From assembly GCA_023897205.1 (NCBI GenBank), contig JAHWDD010000005.1:3906001-3970000 (forward strand): a stretch of 64,000 nucleotides of DNA, given 5' to 3'. The translations under genes and the position numbers were made by a program. Positions 36,552 to 47,845 of the stretch are shown piece after piece. The notes below the pieces were generated by a model. That model was not told where the DNA came from. It saw only the letters and a program-made list of their open reading frames with translations, and did no database searches. Each line of letters starts with the position of its first letter. The stretch's first letter is position 1. Origin of the DNA: Exophiala sp. HKRS030. Taxonomy: Eukaryota; Ascomycota; Eurotiomycetes; Chaetothyriales; Herpotrichiellaceae.

Positions 36552-37519
36552 GTTGTCGATCTGGAATTGAATCTTTGGTGTATGGTTCTGGCGTGTGTTC
36601 AAGAGATCATGCGTGGGTTCATGTGTGGTGGAGCTGAGGAGTGCGTGGTTCAAGTGCTACAACTGAATCCATGTGACCGGTTAGCACTCGGCCCAGCTTC
36701 ACAGGTAACAAACGAGCGTAGGTAGTGACAGGTGGTGACAGCTGATGAGACGCAAGGTAGTGAAAGGACAGGCGCATTACCTGGAGTATTTGTGGCGGAG
36801 GGTGAGCAGTGGTAGTGATAGGCAAGCATCTTCGCTAGGAGTGGGACGAGGCAGACAAAGCCTGGACGCAGGTGACGTTGAAAGAGAATGAATACATGGA
36901 CAAGAGATATGGTGAAAGAGAACCCCGTTACCCCCTCGTATGGGGAATGAAAACGAGGTTTGTGGTGTTGTGAAGAGTTTCGTCTGAAGATGTGTGCGTG
37001 GTGGGATCGCAAAGTCAAGTTGGAGGTTGGAGGGCAGGAAGGAATTGAAGAACGAAGGAAGGAAGGATGGACGCACGAACCAGAAGCCAGGGTTAAAGTG
37101 GGAAGGTGCGACTATGACTGCGTAAGAGGGAGCGAGGGTGACTGCCACTCACTGCACCTTGACTGACCAGTGGCCAGTGACTGCAAATGCCTTTGCCATT
37201 GCGGCTAATGAATGGGCAAAGAGGGAAAGAACGGGCGCGGTGGGCTGGAAAGATCCACTATGACTCGCTACTGCCAGGGCCGAATAATAGGTGCTTCTGG
37301 CTTCTCCTCTTCCCCACACAACATTCCTTCTTTTCCTGCCTAGGCTCTGTAGGCCCTTAGGCCCCAAAGGCCGCCTTAGGCTAGTTGGCTACGGCATCCT
37401 TAGCTAACCAAGTCTTTATCGGGGTTAGGAGCCCATGTCGTCCATGAGCGCTCAAGTCTCAACTACCGTCTAGGTCATCGGCCTCTTCAGCCTCCGAGCA
37501 CACGGTAGGTACTCAGCGT
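36552..37519. other. intergenic: PIN gene promoter and PHAF1 3' region
   Basis: The coding strand of the PIN gene is pyrimidine-rich here. A cluster of CCTTAGG/GGCC words with local dyad symmetry lies at 37340-37390. ORFs on the minus strand (36650-37148) are Ser/His/Pro-rich translations of CT-rich DNA and are not believed. Confidence 0.5.
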
Positions 37520-39134
37520 TTAGAACACTGTCAAACAGCTGACCGTGTCATTCTTGAGCACTTCAAATAGTAGCCCAGGAAATCCGAATAGTTCCGTATT
37601 GTTCAATCCTCCCGGTCCTTCTAGCGTCAGGCTGTCATTCGCTGTTTCTCGTGTCGGACTTTCTTCCATATCACCTAGCAGCTCTATCGAGCTCTCAGGG
37701 CTTTCTACCCAGCCACGATTTAACACCATTCCTCTTTGCATCTGTTTCTCTTCGGTCTCATCCTTGTAGCTATCATGCCATAGCTCCTTGAGCGCAGTTG
37801 AAATCTCATTAAACGGCATCTCTGATGTCAAGGCATTGCCCCGATTCTCTCCACTTGGTCGGATTACCCACCGGCTTCTCCGATGTCGATTAAATGAGAA
37901 TGATCCCGGTATGTTTCCATGCAGAAAGACTTTGGTTACCACCAGTTGCGCACCTGTTGTCAAGTTGGACTCGCTGCCCACTGAGCCTGGAAATGGAGGG
38001 GACGTGGGGTTTGGTCGTGATATCAGAATGTCAAACCCGTGGTTGAAGTAGTTGTAGAAACACTCGTCGCTTGACTCTCCACTTTTATCCGAATTGCTAT
38101 CAGCATCGATGTCAGAGTCTTCGGTGTAACTTTGTATTGACGACTGATCGGTGTCGATTGCTTGTGGGTCCAGTCCTGGTGAGATGCTCGGCCGCCGTCT
38201 GGTTAAATTACCAGCTGCATGAATTGATATTCTCCTGTCATTCTTTCGATAAATGGCGTCAGGCGGTCCAAACTCCGCTACGAGGTCCTGTGGTGTGGTC
38301 TCATTTAACGTCATGCTAAATGGTGGAAGAACCCGTCTCACTACTTCCAGTCTACCACCCCCAAACACCCTCACTTCCTCAACTTCATCAGGTGTGCCCT
38401 CGCTGGATTTCCCACTGAGAATGGGCATTCGAGGTAGTGTAGGTACTTTAGAAAATAGAGTTGTACGAGCTTCTGTCCACGAGCTTCCAGAAAAGATGGC
38501 CATAGATAGTGCAGGCCCTGTTGCAGTGGAAGATAATAATGACACAAAATCAACCTTATCTGACCATGATTTGTGCTTGACAGGAAAAGTGAAAGCCAAC
38601 CCAGGGTATGAGAGCACATATGTTCCTGAAGATTTACCGTGGCCGGGCTGAATGTATTCTCCAGCATATGTCGGTCCAAAGAGACGGTTGTAAACATGCT
38701 TAAAGGATGGTCCACTTAGTGAAGAGTCATCCGGGTTGCCTTCGTCGCTAGGTTTGATTCGTCGAGCGAGGTCAATGTTCTTATACGTCACAGTGTTCAA
38801 AGAAAAGTCTAAGATCTCGATCAGTCGCAGCCTTTGGTCGGGACCGTCAAAGCGAAGTCTCAAGCCATTGGGTCGAAGACTTAGAATCACTGGGTTCGAC
38901 AACGGAGTAGATGGCGTGTAAGATATCTCTATGCTTGGAAATTGCTCCGGCAGGGACTTCAGCCTGCAGATAATGTGATGCAAAGACGATCCGAGTGCTA
39001 TGTTTGTGAGCATGCACCTGGCAGGTAGGGGCATGAAGGCCTCAAGGAAAGTCTTGGGACTTACTTATCCACCCCAAACCTCTCTCTGGCTGAATGTGCA
39101 GCGAGCCGACGGGTTTTGATAGTGTTTCGTTCAT
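37520..39134 (-). CDS. PHAF1/UPF0183 family protein
   Basis: Two exons (39134-39065 and 38997-37520, intron 67 bp) encode 515 residues. The UPF0183 signature starts in exon 1 (IQPERGLGW) and continues in exon 2 as LGSSLHHIICRLKS, FPSIEISYTP, SNPVILSLRPNGLRLRFDGPDQRLRLIE, then YNRLFGPTYAGEY, PGLAFTFPV and a divided acidic/Ser insert. Human PHAF1 (C16orf70) associates with autophagosomal membranes through phosphoinositides, and plant and fungal relatives are poorly studied. The acceptor at 38998 was chosen because it joins GLGW to LGSSLHH as in the family; the first in-frame Met after a nearer acceptor would lose this. The frame is intact. Confidence 0.85.
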
Positions 39135-39586
39135 GGCGTTTGATGAGATTTCTATAGCTGATGAGGTTTTCGAGGCTCTGGAAGGCCACGGGTTTGTGAA
39201 GAATCTACTGAACGACGAACAGGCATATGAGTACGGAGTAGTCATGTAGTTGAAATTGGCCAATAGGGGGCCGCTGCCTGGCTAATCACATGCTCAGGCT
39301 TTCCAGGCTGACGTTGATTACGGCGGAGTATTCGATGCGGAGAAACATGAACCCAGATACCGAAGTTTATCCGGACGCCTTTGTTTACTTCCCAGTAAAC
39401 AAAGCTGGCACTAACACCAAGACGCACTGATAACTCCCCTTCAGTTGCATGCAAGATCCCGAATCTTATCCGCTGTCCCATACCCTGTCGTATACACAAA
39501 CTTTGCCACATGCGCTGAGGTATGAGGTCTTTGTCACTCACATATACTCGGTGTTAACCTCACCATTGTTTCCACGTTGACTCACG
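39135..39586. other. intergenic: divergent promoter of PHAF1 and kinesin-5
   Basis: The 450 bp bidirectional region contains the inverted forkhead-type motif listed separately and no credible ORF. Confidence 0.6.
39379..39404. promoter_or_regulatory. perfect inverted repeat with two forkhead-type sites
   Basis: Two perfectly complementary 11 bp arms, CTTTGTTTACT and AGTAAACAAAG, are separated by 4 bp. Each arm contains GTAAACAA, the core of the forkhead transcription factor consensus. It lies about 180 bp upstream of the kinesin-5 ATG and 245 bp from the PHAF1 ATG. Forkhead factors drive G2/M genes in yeasts, so control of the mitotic kinesin is a reasonable inference. Confidence 0.6.
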
Positions 39587-42500
39587 ATGGCTTTCAATCG
39601 AGCCGGCACATCATCTGCGCGCACGTCAATGCGCCCGCCTCCTCGACCATTCAACAGTCATCATGCATCCATGACGGGTCGCGCGCCTTCGCCGGCATTG
39701 TCCAATAGTTCAAGCAGTGCACCTGGAGGAGGTACCAAGCGGAAAGAACGAGAATTCGAACAAGATCATGGAGAAGAAACAAACATCAACGTCGTCGTCA
39801 GATGTCGAGGTCGCAGTGACCGGGAGGTTCGGGAGAATAGTGGTGTCGTCGTATCCACAAACGGCGTTCGTGGAAAGACTGTTGACCTGTCCATGGGACC
39901 CAATGCTATCAGTAACAAGACCTACCAGTTCGACAAAGTATTTTCACCAGCCGCGGACCAGGCGATTATCTTCGAAGATGTCGTTGCTCCAGTCCTTGAC
40001 GAAATGCTTACTGGTTTCAATTGCACCATCTTCGCTTATGGTCAAACCGGAACGGGGAAGACTTATACAATGTCGGGGGATATGACTGATACTTTAGGTC
40101 TCCTATCGGACTCCGCAGGTATCATCCCTCGAGTTCTTTACTCTTTGTTCCAAAAACTAGACTCGGATGAAGTTGAATGCTCGGTCAAGTGCTCATTTAT
40201 TGAGCTATACAACGAGGAATTGAGAGACTTGCTCTCCGCGGATGATTCAGTGAAGCTCAAGATTTATGATGATGCCAGCAAAAAGAGTCATACAGCAACA
40301 ATGGTTCAAGGAATGGAAGAAAGTCATATCAAAACTGCTGCTGCTGGTATCAAGCTGTTGCAGGAAGGCAGCTACCGACGACAAGTTGCTGCAACAAAAT
40401 GCAACGACCTCAGTTCCCGGAGTCATACCGTCTTTACCATTACGACTTATCTTAAGAAAGTGAGCGAGACAGGGGAAGACTACATTTGTGCGGGAAAACT
40501 CAACCTGGTAGATTTGGCAGGCAGCGAGAACATTCAAAGAAGTGGTGCAGAGAACAAAAGAGCCGCAGAAGCTGGCTTGATCAATAAGAGCTTGCTTACT
40601 CTAGGGCGCGTTATCAACGCCCTCGTAGACCGAAGTTCACATATTCCCTATCGGGAATCGAAATTGACAAGACTATTGCAAGATTCTCTGGGCGGAAGAA
40701 CGAAAACATGCATCATCGCAACCGTCTCACCTGCAAAGAGCAATCTGGAAGAAACTATCTCGACTCTGGACTATGCCTTCCGGGCCAAGAACATCAGAAA
40801 CAAACCTCAAGTCAATTCGACAATCTCAAAGAAAACTCTGCTCAAAGAGTATACAGCAGAAATCGAAAAGCTGAAGAGCGAACTGATTGCTACAAGACAA
40901 AGAAATGGTGTGTATCTGACTAACGAGCAATATGAAGAGATCACAGTCGAAAGTGAGTCTCGACGGATTCTGAGTGAAGAGCAAAAAGCTCGGATTGAGA
41001 CTATGGAAGCAAGTCTTCGAAATAAAGTCCAGGAGCTATTCAGCCTAACCAACAACTTCACTTTACTAAAACGAGATAATGAGGCGACTCAGATCACGTT
41101 GGAAAGCACAAAGGATGTGCTAATAAAAGCAGAAGCCGTTCTTGCCGACACAAACGAGTTGCTTGAAGACGAAAAGGCTCTTCGTGAAGCACATCAGACG
41201 ACTGAAGAGGTTTTGTTTGGTATCGGCACTGAATTAGTTTCGACGGTTGGCCAATCCCTAGGTGACATCAGCGGGCTCGAAGCGAAATTGAGAAGGCGAT
41301 CAGAACTTCATGCTCTCAACAGTCGCTCCTGGGAGAGTTCTACCGGAAAAGTCATTGACGTTTCCAACATCATCGATTCGCGCATAGAAAGCTTTCAGAC
41401 TGCACATTCTCACATGATAGCTGCGGGTTCTGAGAGGATTGAAGAGTTTCTTCAGAAGGAGAAAGCCCGATTAGAACAATCCGCCGATCTCATTACCTCC
41501 AAGGCATCCGAACTGAGTGCAAGCTGCAAAAACGTCGAAAGTCAATCCCTTGATGCAAAAGACGCTATGAATAACGTGCTGGAAGAGATCAAGGTTTTGC
41601 GGGAAGAGGTCAAAGAGAAGGTCGGTGAAGGTCTTAATGGTCTTTCTCAAGCTGCCGCAAAGATCTCCGCCGAAGTCATCTCGGAGCTGGAGCAATTCCA
41701 CACCCAGCTACACTCATCGTATAGTACTATGGGTAAAGATTTCAAAACATTGTTTGATGACTTGACACAACAGCTAGCATCACAACGGGAAGAGGCCGAC
41801 AGCTTGCGACTTGCGCTTGCCGCAGCAAATCGAGCGAACATCGAGGCAAGTCTAACAACCTCGAGCCAAATCCAGACCATCATCGAAGAAGAACGTCAAG
41901 CCTCGGAGCTCGAGCGAGCCCGACTGAAAGAACAGATGTTTGCACTCATTGATTCTACAAGCTCTCAACAATACGAGAGAATGGCTGCTAAGCTGATTAA
42001 CACGCAAGGTCATATTGTTGAAGCGACAGAAAAGTTTGAAGCCGCCAATCATGCATATAGAGATGGAATGGACAAGTGGAACATACAGGAAGGCGAGCTT
42101 CTTGCACGAGTTATTCGATCGAAGGATGAAGTGAAGTCGAAGATGAAGGCCGATTGGACGGTAAGTAATTCTGGTGGCAGAAATTCTCACCCCAAGGCTG
42201 ACCAGGAACAGGGAGTCAACGTGCGGAATACCGCCATACAGAAATCAACAAAGGCGGTACACGAGCAGACAGTGAAGATTGTTGATGCGCAGCTCAATGA
42301 GATGGCGGTTCAAATGGCAGCTCTCGATGAATTTGTGACGAGAGCTAGATCACAAAACGATGACCACCACTCGCAGCGCATAACAAGTCTGGACAAGCTG
42401 GCTTCGAATGCCCAGGAAGGCTTCGAGCACTTAAAGAAGGACGCACGAGAATCGAGTGCTGCGTTCAATGCCTTTGATGATGACTGCAAGTCACAAGCAA

Positions 42501-43344
42501 CAGGCGTACAGCAGCTCGTTAGCAATCTTCAAGATGACACCAGACTACAACTGCAAGATCTACGAGCAGAAATCTCTGATGCAAGTATGGCGGATTATGT
42601 TCCCACGGGACAAACCCCCAGAAGCGTGAATGGCAATATCCGATAACACTACCGCGAACACAAAACCACGACTCTATCGTTGCAAAGCGTCGAGGCCTGC
42701 CAGATCCCAATATGTCGTCAAAGACACCGTCGAACTCGAAGACACCCGCCCGGTCACCACGCAAGCAGACATCGCCGCGGAAAGCTCCTATGTCACCATC
42801 CAAATTGCCTAGCCCAAGCAAGACTAAAGTCTTCACCGACGACCAAGACCTCAGCTCAACACACGCTGCCAACAACAAGACAGCTCGACCACATAATCAC
42901 AACCATCATAACAACAACAAAAACAACAATACCATCACCTTCCCGCTCGAGCCCAAAAACAGCCTAAAAGAACTAGACATCAACCTAATCGCCCGTCCCA
43001 ACTCATCCTCATCCAACATAGGCACCATTACTGGAACAACAGTATCCAGCTCAAACAACAACGCAACCTCCAACAACGACACAACCTCAACAACCGACCA
43101 TAAACCCGTGCTGATAGACTTTAGCAAAAGCCTCGGCAGCGGCACCAGCGGTCAACCGCCACTGAAGCGCCATGCAACCACCAACGCCGTGGTCGAGTCC
43201 CGTCTCCCTATGAAGCAGACGCGCGCCACAAGGAACACAATTGCAAATGCCTCGGCGGCCGCGATGGGAGTCGAGAATTTCAACGTCAGTGTCGGTGGAG
43301 GAGGAGGGGTGGGGAGGAGGTTGAGGAGCAGTCCGCCCGAATAA
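39587..43344 (+). CDS. bimC: kinesin-5 (BimC/Cut7/Eg5) mitotic motor, one frame break
   Basis: The protein is about 1,235 residues. The motor domain (about 60-430) has INVVVRCRGRS, the P-loop FAYGQTGTGKTYTM, switch 1 NDLSSRSHTVFTI and switch 2 LVDLAGSENIQRSGAE, followed by the neck and long coiled coils. A 51 nt segment at 42161-42211 has GTAAGT, GCTGAC and CAG signals and reads through in frame, so it is probably an intron. The frame breaks at CCCCC 42615-42619. In the shifted frame the BimC box follows (TPQKREWQYPITLPRT), whose Thr is the Cdk1 site in this family, then a Ser/Pro/Asn-rich tail to 43344. Kinesin-5 tetramers slide antiparallel spindle microtubules. Confidence 0.93.
42161..42211 (+). 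other. in-frame 51 nt intron of kinesin-5
   Basis: It has a consensus GTAAGT donor, a GCTGAC branch point and a CAG acceptor. Its length is a multiple of three with no stop, so both spliced and retained forms would be translatable. Confidence 0.7.
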
Positions 43345-44075
43345 AAATTGTCAGAAAACGTCAAGACAAGACAAGACAAGGCGACTTTTACAGGGTGGAT
43401 CTGAGAGAGACAGCGGTGACTTTAACGCTCGTGAATTGGACAAGAACGAGCAGGATCCAAGGGGATCCAAGGCACGGGAGACAGATACTTCCCTTTTTCT
43501 ATTTTACTTTGTGGGTTTTCCTATGGTGGCGACTAAACGTCACAGACGACAGCATCGTCAAGCGTGGCGTTGATGGGAGAGGGAGGTGGATAAGAGAAGG
43601 TGGAAGGGTCTGGGCTCTAGAGAAAGGGCGGTCCAGTGTTTTCTCCTGGCTATATGAGCAGGTCTTATATACCTACCTACCTATGGGTGGGTTCTTGCAT
43701 AGTCTCCTTTGGCTTGGTTGAGAAGGGATGGTGATTGTAAGTGGACTGTGGAAAATTGGCAATGGAGTTGGAGGATACAGATATGATACCCCCAGTAGAA
43801 ATTGTATGTTGGAAGCATTACCTCCAAACTAAGGGCGGCAAGCAAGCGTCGCGAACGAGCAGTTATGCTGGTCTCATAAACATTATGACTATGTAAATAG
43901 GGATCAAGAGCCACACGGTACAAGTAATCCAACGCAATGCAACGTAGCGGAGTAAAGTGTTTTGTCCTAGGCACCTTGAATGCAGCAAGGAAATTTCATG
44001 ATAGTCGTTATGGGCGAACCCATGGTGTTGCGCCAGAGAAAGTGCTTGGTAGGCACAGAGCGATATTGTGCCTAT
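43345..44075. other. intergenic between convergent genes
   Basis: A CAAGA microsatellite lies at 43362-43380 just after the kinesin stop, and a CCTA repeat lies near 43672-43684. No credible ORF is seen. Confidence 0.55.
43362..43380. repeat. CAAGA tandem repeat
   Basis: Nearly four perfect 5 bp copies lie 18 bp after the kinesin-5 stop, in the likely 3'UTR. Confidence 0.7.
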
Positions 44076-45128
44076 CTATTCGTCCACGCCAGCGGCTGAC
44101 TCGAGGACTTGTTTGATCTCGTCCATGCGTCTTTGAAATTGCTCAATCATGTCTTCCATGGACTCACGGTCTTTGGCTCTTTCCTTGTCCTTCCCACTTG
44201 AAGCCACTCCTCCGCCAGCCGGTGTATCTCCTCGTCCTTCAATCCGCAGCATTAATCCTTCATCTTGGTCTTCATCGTCGATAGTTGGCGCAGTGCTGAT
44301 TCTGGTTCGGAGGACTTGCCATTCGGCGGAGAGGCTTGTGGCTTGAACAACACTAAAGGCTGAATTGATCTGCTGGCTAGGTGTTGTAGATGGGTGTACC
44401 GGTGCTGGTGATGAAGATGGTTGAATAGATTGGGATTGACCTTGCATGTGTGCTAGGCCATGAGATTGGGTCTGTGATATCTGGGGTAAGGGTGCCGGAC
44501 GTGGTTGTACATCGAGGATGAGGTAGTGTTCTCGGACGCCTGGAACGACAGGTGGAAGACGAGCGATTGTGTTGCCGTCCTCGTCTACATCTTGGTCTAG
44601 GGTGTAATTCCCTGCAACCTGGTTCTGAGATGATATAGGCTTATCTCCCTGTTGAAGTCTTTGAGAAGGGTCTAAAACCTCGAGACTCCGGCATGCAGCC
44701 TCAGAGATGATGTCCGAGTCGTCATCAGCGAAGATATAGTGGACCGTAGGATGGTGGTGCTCATTGGTGACGCTGTCCTCGATCAAGGTGAAGAAAGGTT
44801 GAAACGAGTCCGGGAGTGTAGGTGGGTGTTGGTCATGGTCTCCCAAATGTTCATCTTCAGTGTAGGACTCCTCGTCGCCGACAGCATGGTCGGAAGATTC
44901 GATTTCCGGGTGGTCCTTGGAAGAGGTGGGCCGAATCTGAGAAGGCTGATGCGTAGCAATGATGGGTTCATCTGCAAAATGTGGGGATGGCAGTAAACCA
45001 CGGGTGTTTAAAGACGTTGGGGATTGTACTGAGGCTCCGCTGCTCGGCCGTCGTAGGGAAGATTTGGTGGGTGAGTGTAAAGCGGGCGATGGCGGCGCGT
45101 GTATTGGTACTGGTCGAGGCTGGGACAT
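44076..45128 (-). CDS. conserved-looking acidic protein of unknown function
   Basis: A single exon of 350 residues from the ATG at 45128. The N-terminus is Pro/Ser-rich with a phosphosite-like TKSSLRRPSS. The region 110-150 (FQPFFTLIEDSV, HPTVHYIFADDDSDII) and the segments REHYLILDVQ, LSAEWQVLRTRIS and GLMLRIEGRG look structured and under constraint. The last 40 residues are predicted as a charged coiled coil. I do not recognise the family. The long open frame and biased composition support a real gene. Confidence 0.65.
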   Translation of the reverse strand: MSQPRPVPIHAPPSPALHSPTKSSLRRPSSGASVQSPTSLNTRGLLPSPHFADEPIIATHQPSQIRPTSSKDHPEIESSDHAVGDEESYTEDEHLGDHDQHPPTLPDSFQPFFTLIEDSVTNEHHHPTVHYIFADDDSDIISEAACRSLEVLDPSQRLQQGDKPISSQNQVAGNYTLDQDVDEDGNTIARLPPVVPGVREHYLILDVQPRPAPLPQISQTQSHGLAHMQGQSQSIQPSSSPAPVHPSTTPSQQINSAFSVVQATSLSAEWQVLRTRISTAPTIDDEDQDEGLMLRIEGRGDTPAGGGVASSGKDKERAKDRESMEDMIEQFQRRMDEIKQVLESAAGVDE

Positions 45129-45631
45129 GACCTGACGTTAGGTAGCAGGTGGTGATGCTGGCTACATTGTGATAGCGGTAATAGAGGAGGATGGAAAGAT
45201 GAAGCGTCTGGAATGAGTCGGGATGTTGAGTCACGGGTCAGTGACATGCGCATGCGACATGCGGAGCACAACGTGTGATGGCGGAAGGCGGAAGGAAGGC
45301 GGGAGCACAAGGCAGGTGCGAGGCAGACGCAAGGCAACCAGTGGAAGTGGCAAGCACGATGGACTCGTGGGCAGGAGCTGCCCCTGCCCGTCCATGCCTT
45401 CCTAATAAATTGTCTTCCACATAAATTGTCTTCCACTAACTAACTGGTTAGTACAACTAACTAGCTACTAGTTAACTACGGGCCCGCTAGTTAATCGACT
45501 CAGTTAGTTGGTGAGCTTATCGTGCACTTCTGTAGATACTCCGTAGAAGTGCCACTCACCCATCATCCATGATCCATCTCTCGTCTCACAGGTCCACCAG
45601 ATCCACTCCATAGGCCTTCAAGGGTCAAAGC
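45129..45631. other. intergenic: promoter region with repeats
   Basis: A 16 bp tandem duplication is listed separately. The following segment 45436-45510 is dense in TTAGT/ACTAA words like those upstream of PPZ1. No gene is seen. Confidence 0.5.
45405..45436. repeat. perfect 16 bp tandem duplication
   Basis: The unit ATAAATTGTCTTCCAC occurs twice with no spacer. It lies about 280 bp upstream of the unknown gene on the minus strand. Confidence 0.85.
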
Positions 45632-46102
45632 TTACGGCTCCAGGACTCTCGGATTCTCAGGCAACGCATGCCATGAGCCTCGTGGGACGTTTTGGACGGC
45701 GTTCAACCTGTGACCATCATCAATCGTCTCCCATGCCTTTTGCACTATGATGCCGCTACCAGCCTGACCTACAAGGCACTGGTATAGCTGTGGTGTTGTT
45801 GATGTCCTCCAGGGTACGCACTGTATGTCAAATGTCCCATACTCATTTCCAAGATCCTCCAGGCTACTCGCCATGCTGAAGGGCAAGATGGGGCTGAAGG
45901 CTGGCGGGGCTGAGGACGCGAATGGCCCATGGGCTTCCATCACACGTTCCAAGGTGCTGGGGTCGTCAACCCCTTGCGTGGCGCCTTGACTTGCCGTTTC
46001 AGCCTCAGACGCCTCAGCCTTAGAGACAAGTGCCCACTCGTGCAAGAAATTAATAGAAATCAGTCGACACTGCCATTTCTTCTGAACTATCTCAATTGTC
46101 AT
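45632..46102 (-). CDS. possible small protein, unrecognised
   Basis: An ATG-initiated 156-codon frame starts 69 bp from the divergent membrane-protein gene. The sequence has ordinary amino-acid composition but no motif, signal peptide or membrane segment that I recognise. It may be a real divergent gene, a fragment, or chance. The low score reflects the lack of any family match. Confidence 0.3.
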   Translation of the reverse strand: MTIEIVQKKWQCRLISINFLHEWALVSKAEASEAETASQGATQGVDDPSTLERVMEAHGPFASSAPPAFSPILPFSMASSLEDLGNEYGTFDIQCVPWRTSTTPQLYQCLVGQAGSGIIVQKAWETIDDGHRLNAVQNVPRGSWHALPENPRVLEP

Positions 46103-46170
46103 GTGCTAACACTAGCTATTGACCAAGAGACTTTGGATGACTCGATCTGTTCATCGAACTCTCAATCAAC

Positions 46171-47252
46171 ATGAGTATCCTGCCTGCCCCCTTTGACTCA
46201 CACAACGGTCTGGTGGTTTGGAATCAGCCCGTCACCAACCAAGCTCAAGGGACAACGAATGCTCAACAACCACCCACAGCTTCTAGTGGCCAGCAAAACC
46301 TCGGTGTTGCTCCCATAGACCTGGCACTTCCAGCTATATACATTACAAAGATAACAGACCTACGCGTCGCACAGCCAGTCACCACAGGAAGCTTGAGTGC
46401 TTTCCTCAACCACGAGTTCAGCCTGTCAAACCTCAATTGCTTACACAAGCACCTATGGCTAGCAGGCTTGCCTCAACCAGCACGGCCCTTACATAGTCAG
46501 ATACAGGTCGGGAGAGCCATTCGTGTCACAGAAGCAGCCGACATGCACATGCTCTGGCACCAATCACAAATCTACCTCAAACCGCTGCCAGACCTGTTAT
46601 TGTGCCATGATATCTGGACCAAATACATCTGTCACGATCAGGCTTTGTACGAATCGGCCATCGGCTTCCTCTATTCTTACCTGTCTTTGGTGTGCTACCC
46701 CAGCGACCATCAAATCGCCACGCGAGAAGGCCTGCTAAATCCAAATATTTCTTGGCAGCAGTGGTCAGCATTCACTCAAGCACTGGTGACTAAGGGATAC
46801 TAGACCCAATGCTCGCCAAAAATCCACGCTTCAAGTTTGGGGAACTTCGCTTGGGGCGCATCATCTGGATTTGCCGGTTCTGTTCAGTTAGCAAAGCGCA
46901 GCAACCGTCCCTGCTGAGGTATTACTCGTATGAGGCCGAAGCATACACTTCATTTTTCCGCAAGAACCTCGATTGGCTCGTAACGCTCTTTGTTTATATC
47001 ACCATCGTCCTTACTGCTATGCAAGTGGGATTGGGAACCAATCACCTCAATAGCAAGCAGGCTTTCCAAGACGCTTCTTGGGGCTTTACGATCTTCTCCA
47101 TAATTGGACCTCTGATCATTATCGTAGCAGTAGCAGGCTATACGGTAATCTTGATTCTGGTCAACTGGATCTTCACCAAGAACAAAAAGGGGAAACCAAG
47201 GATCACCGATCCATGCTGGCAACAACAGGCCATGATTCAGTACAAACACTGA
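46171..47252 (+). CDS. fungal two-pass membrane protein of unknown function (one frame break)
   Basis: The protein is about 360 residues. A soluble N-terminal part contains HLWLAGLPQPARPLHSQ, then an ITEAxDMHLxW-like stretch and YLKPLPDLLLCHDIWTKY. After the break it continues with RFKFGELRLGRI and YTSFFRKNLDWLVTL, then two hydrophobic segments (VTLFVYITIVLTAMQVGLG and FTIFSIIGPLIIIVAVAGYT) and a basic tail. This order matches a family common in Pezizomycotina with no assigned function, as I recall it. The frame changes at GGG 46794-46796; adding one G joins the two parts. It may be a pseudogene, but the rest of the frame is intact. Confidence 0.65.
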
Positions 47253-47845
47253 AAGACTCGAGCCCCGATCATCGTGATGTTGATGCTCAGGAGGCTTATG
47301 ACTAGATCGCAGACTAGCTGTTCAGCACAGTCCATCCTCGTAAACTCGGATACAAATTGGCTATCCCTTTTAGCAAGAGCAGATCTAGTGATAGATACTT
47401 TCAGCTCTTAATCAAGAGCTCAAAGACTTAGCAGATGCTTATTGATAACGAGGTATGCTTCGGTGATAGCGTCTATGCGTCTACCGCTGAGCTCACGAAA
47501 TGAATATGTTCTTGACGTATTTGCTCCAACCATGTCATTGATGGATGCCTACATCCAACGATGGACGTAAGGATCGAGTATTAGCATGAATTTGCAGGCT
47601 CCTCCGCATTCGAGGAAGGGCTGAGCAGTCGCTGCAATCAGGCCAATTAGGGCGAACATGGCTGCATTGCTCAAGTGGACGCCAAGATAAGCCCGCTCAC
47701 TACAACACGCGCGGCTGAGCACACTTGCTGCCATCATATCTCTCACGATCACCACATCTTACCATAGTCGATCAGTGAATCCTGAACCTATCTGGGTGGG
47801 ACCAGGATGGTTCCAGCCAGCGAGTGATGCAGTGCTCAAATTGGC
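47253..47845. other. intergenic upstream of the first NLR
   Basis: No convincing gene. A 68-codon minus-strand frame (47549-47755) is hydrophobic but starts and ends arbitrarily, so I do not call it. Confidence 0.5.

Noticed and set aside
36650..37148. Overlapping Ser/His/Pro-rich minus-strand ORFs
   Set aside because: They are translations of CT-rich promoter DNA with no conserved segment.
42712..43344. Independent small Ser/Asn-rich gene after kinesin-5
   Set aside because: The BimC box immediately upstream is in the same frame and open to it, so it is the kinesin tail.
47549..47755. Hydrophobic 68-codon ORF upstream of the first NLR
   Set aside because: There is no family resemblance, and it is short and isolated.
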